Of a stretch of 6,896 nt of DNA, positions 5,480-6,896 are shown one piece after another; position 1 is the stretch's first letter; every line of letters starts with the position of its first letter. The position numbers were made by a program, and so were the translations under genes. The stretch is from Accumulibacter sp. (GTDB lineage: Bacteria; Pseudomonadota; Gammaproteobacteria; Burkholderiales; Rhodocyclaceae), in the NCBI GenBank assembly GCA_031267455.1, contig JAIRZC010000240.1:1-6896 (forward strand). The letters are read 5' to 3'. The notes under the pieces were generated by a model that was not told where the DNA came from, did no database searches, and was given only the letters and a program-made list of their open reading frames with translations.

Positions 5480-5485
5480 AAGGAG
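5480..5485 (+). promoter_or_regulatory. Ribosome binding site of the CoA-transferase gene
   Basis: AAGGAG, 10 bases before the ATG at 5496. It is the strongest Shine-Dalgarno sequence in the window, in contrast with the absent sites before the DUF2238 and transporter genes, and suggests high expression. Confidence 0.75.
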
Positions 5486-5495
5486 TAGGTTTCAA

Positions 5496-6896
5496 ATGTC
5501 GCTACCTTTTCCGATTCTTACCGCCGATGAAGCGGCGGACCTCATCCAGAATGGACAAACGATCGGGGTCGGCGGTTTTACCGCCGCCGCTTCTCCCAAG
5601 GCTGTAACGCCCGCTCTGGCGAACAAGGCGAAACGAGAACACGAGGCCGGACGGCCGTTCAAAGTGGGAATCATGTCAGGCGCCTCTACAGGCAAGTCGT
5701 GCGACGGCGCCCTGGCCGAAGCGGAAGCCATCAGCTTCCGTACTCCCTATCAGGGCAACCCCACTCTCCGCAAGCTGTTCAACGAAGGCAAGGTCAATTA
5801 CTTCGACATGCACCTATCCCTGACGCCGCAGGCCGCGCGCTACGGTTTCTTCGGCAAGATGAACTGGGCGATCGTCGAAGCCTGCGACATCACAACCGGC
5901 GGTGGGATCGTCCTGACATCCGCGGTTGGGAACGCCTACACGTACTTGAAGCTTGCGGAAAAAGTCATCATCGAACTGAATGCGGCCCAGTCGAAGAATC
6001 TGCTCGGAATGCACGATATCTACGAGCCGTGCGATCCGCCTTTCCGTCGTGAAATCCCGATCTACAGCGTTTCCGACCGCATCGGATCGCCAATCTGCGT
6101 CGTCGACCCGGCCAAGATCGCCGGCATCGTCCTGACGGACAAGCCCGACGAAGTCGCGCCCTTCGAGCCGCCGACACCGGAAACGGATCAGATCGGCCAG
6201 AATGTCGCGGATTTTTTCGCGGCCGAAATCAAAGTCGGACGCATCCCGTCGAGTTTCCTTCCGTTGCAGTCGGGCGTCGGCAACATCGCCAATGCGGTAA
6301 TCGGCGCCCTGGGACGCAGCAAAGACATTCCCGCTTTCGAAATGTACACCGAAGTGTTGCAGGACTCGGTGCTTGCGCTGGTCGAAAGCGGTCGTTGCAC
6401 CTTCGGTTCGACATGCTCGCTGACGATCAGTCAGGACATGATGAAGAAACTCGTCGCCGACCTTGGCTTCTACAGGAAACACCTGTTGCTTCGTCCGCAG
6501 GAAATTTCGAACAATCCCGAAGTCGCGCGTCGCCTCGGCATCATTTCGATGAACACGGCGATCGAATTCGACTTGGCGGGTAGTGTCAATTCGACGCACA
6601 TCATGGGCAAAACAATGATGAACGGGATCGGCGGTTCGGGCGACTTTACGCGCGCCGCTTACATCTCGGTTTTTTCGTGCCCGTCGGTTGCCAAGGGTGG
6701 AAAAATTTCCGCGGTCGTTCCAGTTGCGGCGCACCAGGATCACAGCGAACACTCGGTGCAGGTCCTCGTAACCGAGCAAGGCGTCGCCGACCTGCGCGGA
6801 AAGGATGCGATGCAGCGCGCCAAGATCATCATCGATAACTGCGTCCACCCTGATTACAAGGAATTGATGCGCGTCTACCTGAAGCATGTCAAGACC
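5496..6896 (+). CDS. Succinate/acetate CoA-transferase family protein (acetyl-CoA hydrolase/transferase; partial, cut by right edge)
   Basis: 467 codons are present; members of this class I family usually have about 490-510 residues, so only the last few tens are missing. The family moves CoA between acyl groups, such as succinyl-CoA:acetate (AarC, Ach1) or propionyl-CoA:succinate (ScpC/YgfH of E. coli). Landmarks: VGGFTAAASPKAVTPALA near the start, GNPTLRKLFNEG, MHLSLTPQAARYGFFG, VGNAYTYLKLAEKVIIELN, FLPLQSGVGNIANAV, then MYTEVLQDS, whose E286 aligns with the Glu that forms the CoA thioester intermediate, LRPQEISNNPE, MNTAIEFDLAGSVNSTH, and the glycine loop GIGGSGDF (G379-F384). All catalytic elements seem intact. 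Start ATG 5496 follows AAGGAG. It has its own promoter. Donor and acceptor cannot be told from sequence; pure acetyl-CoA hydrolase activity is less likely than transfer. Confidence 0.93.
   Translation, partial: MSLPFPILTADEAADLIQNGQTIGVGGFTAAASPKAVTPALANKAKREHEAGRPFKVGIMSGASTGKSCDGALAEAEAISFRTPYQGNPTLRKLFNEGKVNYFDMHLSLTPQAARYGFFGKMNWAIVEACDITTGGGIVLTSAVGNAYTYLKLAEKVIIELNAAQSKNLLGMHDIYEPCDPPFRREIPIYSVSDRIGSPICVVDPAKIAGIVLTDKPDEVAPFEPPTPETDQIGQNVADFFAAEIKVGRIPSSFLPLQSGVGNIANAVIGALGRSKDIPAFEMYTEVLQDSVLALVESGRCTFGSTCSLTISQDMMKKLVADLGFYRKHLLLRPQEISNNPEVARRLGIISMNTAIEFDLAGSVNSTHIMGKTMMNGIGGSGDFTRAAYISVFSCPSVAKGGKISAVVPVAAHQDHSEHSVQVLVTEQGVADLRGKDAMQRAKIIIDNCVHPDYKELMRVYLKHVKT

Larger units (their letters stand above)
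5102..5495. other. Non-coding stretch and 5' leader before the CoA-transferase gene
   Basis: Nearly 400 bases without a gene I can support. A 79-codon plus-strand frame (5147-5386) and a 62-codon minus-strand frame (5307-5495) give unrecognisable products. From left to right it holds GC-rich partial dyads after dtd (5106-5130), an 8-bp inverted repeat (5152-5199), a promoter (5270-5299), a UUCG-capped hairpin (5342-5353), a hairpin with a T6 run (5439-5469) and the ribosome binding site at 5480-5485. Confidence 0.55.

Noticed and set aside
5814..6887. A 357-codon minus-strand frame opposite the CoA-transferase gene
   Set aside because: The plus-strand frame has unmistakable family motifs throughout and a strong ribosome binding site; the opposite frame shows none.
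1..6896. Mobile elements, CRISPR arrays, prophage or defence genes
   Set aside because: No transposase, integrase, regularly spaced repeats, terminal inverted repeats with target duplications, or nuclease/toxin motifs were found on either strand.

Overview
The window looks like chromosomal DNA from a moderately GC-rich bacterium with a facultatively or strictly anaerobic side to its metabolism. The best taxonomic clue is a complete ubiU-ubiV-ubiT cluster on the minus strand. These three genes carry out oxygen-independent ubiquinone synthesis and are known mainly from Pseudomonadota, so I infer that phylum. I cannot name a class or genus. There is no sign of phage, plasmid, insertion sequence, CRISPR array, tRNA or rRNA.

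Region 1 (1-2322, minus strand): ubiU (2322-1309), then a 103-base spacer, then ubiV (1205-309), then ubiT, which starts 24 bases beyond the ubiV stop (ATG at 284) and runs off the left edge. UbiU and UbiV each keep all four cysteines that hold a 4Fe-4S cluster in the Escherichia coli proteins, at matching spacing. UbiT is a partial SCP2-type lipid-binding protein that is easy to miss because the window edge cuts it.

Region 2 (2323-2691): a divergent intergenic stretch of about 370 bases, rich in inverted repeats. It holds a plausible minus-strand promoter for ubiU with a palindrome over its -35 side, and a TATAAT box inside an imperfect dyad just before the plus-strand gene.

Region 3 (2692-5101, plus strand): a YjdF/DUF2238 integral membrane protein, then a 287-base gap, then a zinc-type cation diffusion facilitator with a histidine-rich N-terminus. 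The stop of the transporter overlaps the GTG start of D-aminoacyl-tRNA deacylase (dtd) in a GTGA, so these two are translationally coupled.

Region 4 (5102-6896, plus strand): about 390 non-coding bases with an inverted repeat, a good sigma-70-like promoter and a leader of roughly 190 nt with hairpins, followed by a succinate/acetate CoA-transferase family gene (start 5496) that leaves the right edge after 467 codons.

Together, ubiUVT (a quinone made without oxygen) and the CoA-transferase (acyl-CoA exchange typical of acetate, succinate and propionate metabolism) fit an organism that respires or ferments without oxygen. The transporter-dtd pair and the DUF2238 gene look like ordinary housekeeping neighbours. 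I do not see a clearly new multi-gene system. The most novel-looking parts are the regulatory regions: the dyad over the promoter at 2668-2700, TATAAT boxes almost touching start codons, and the structured CoA-transferase leader.
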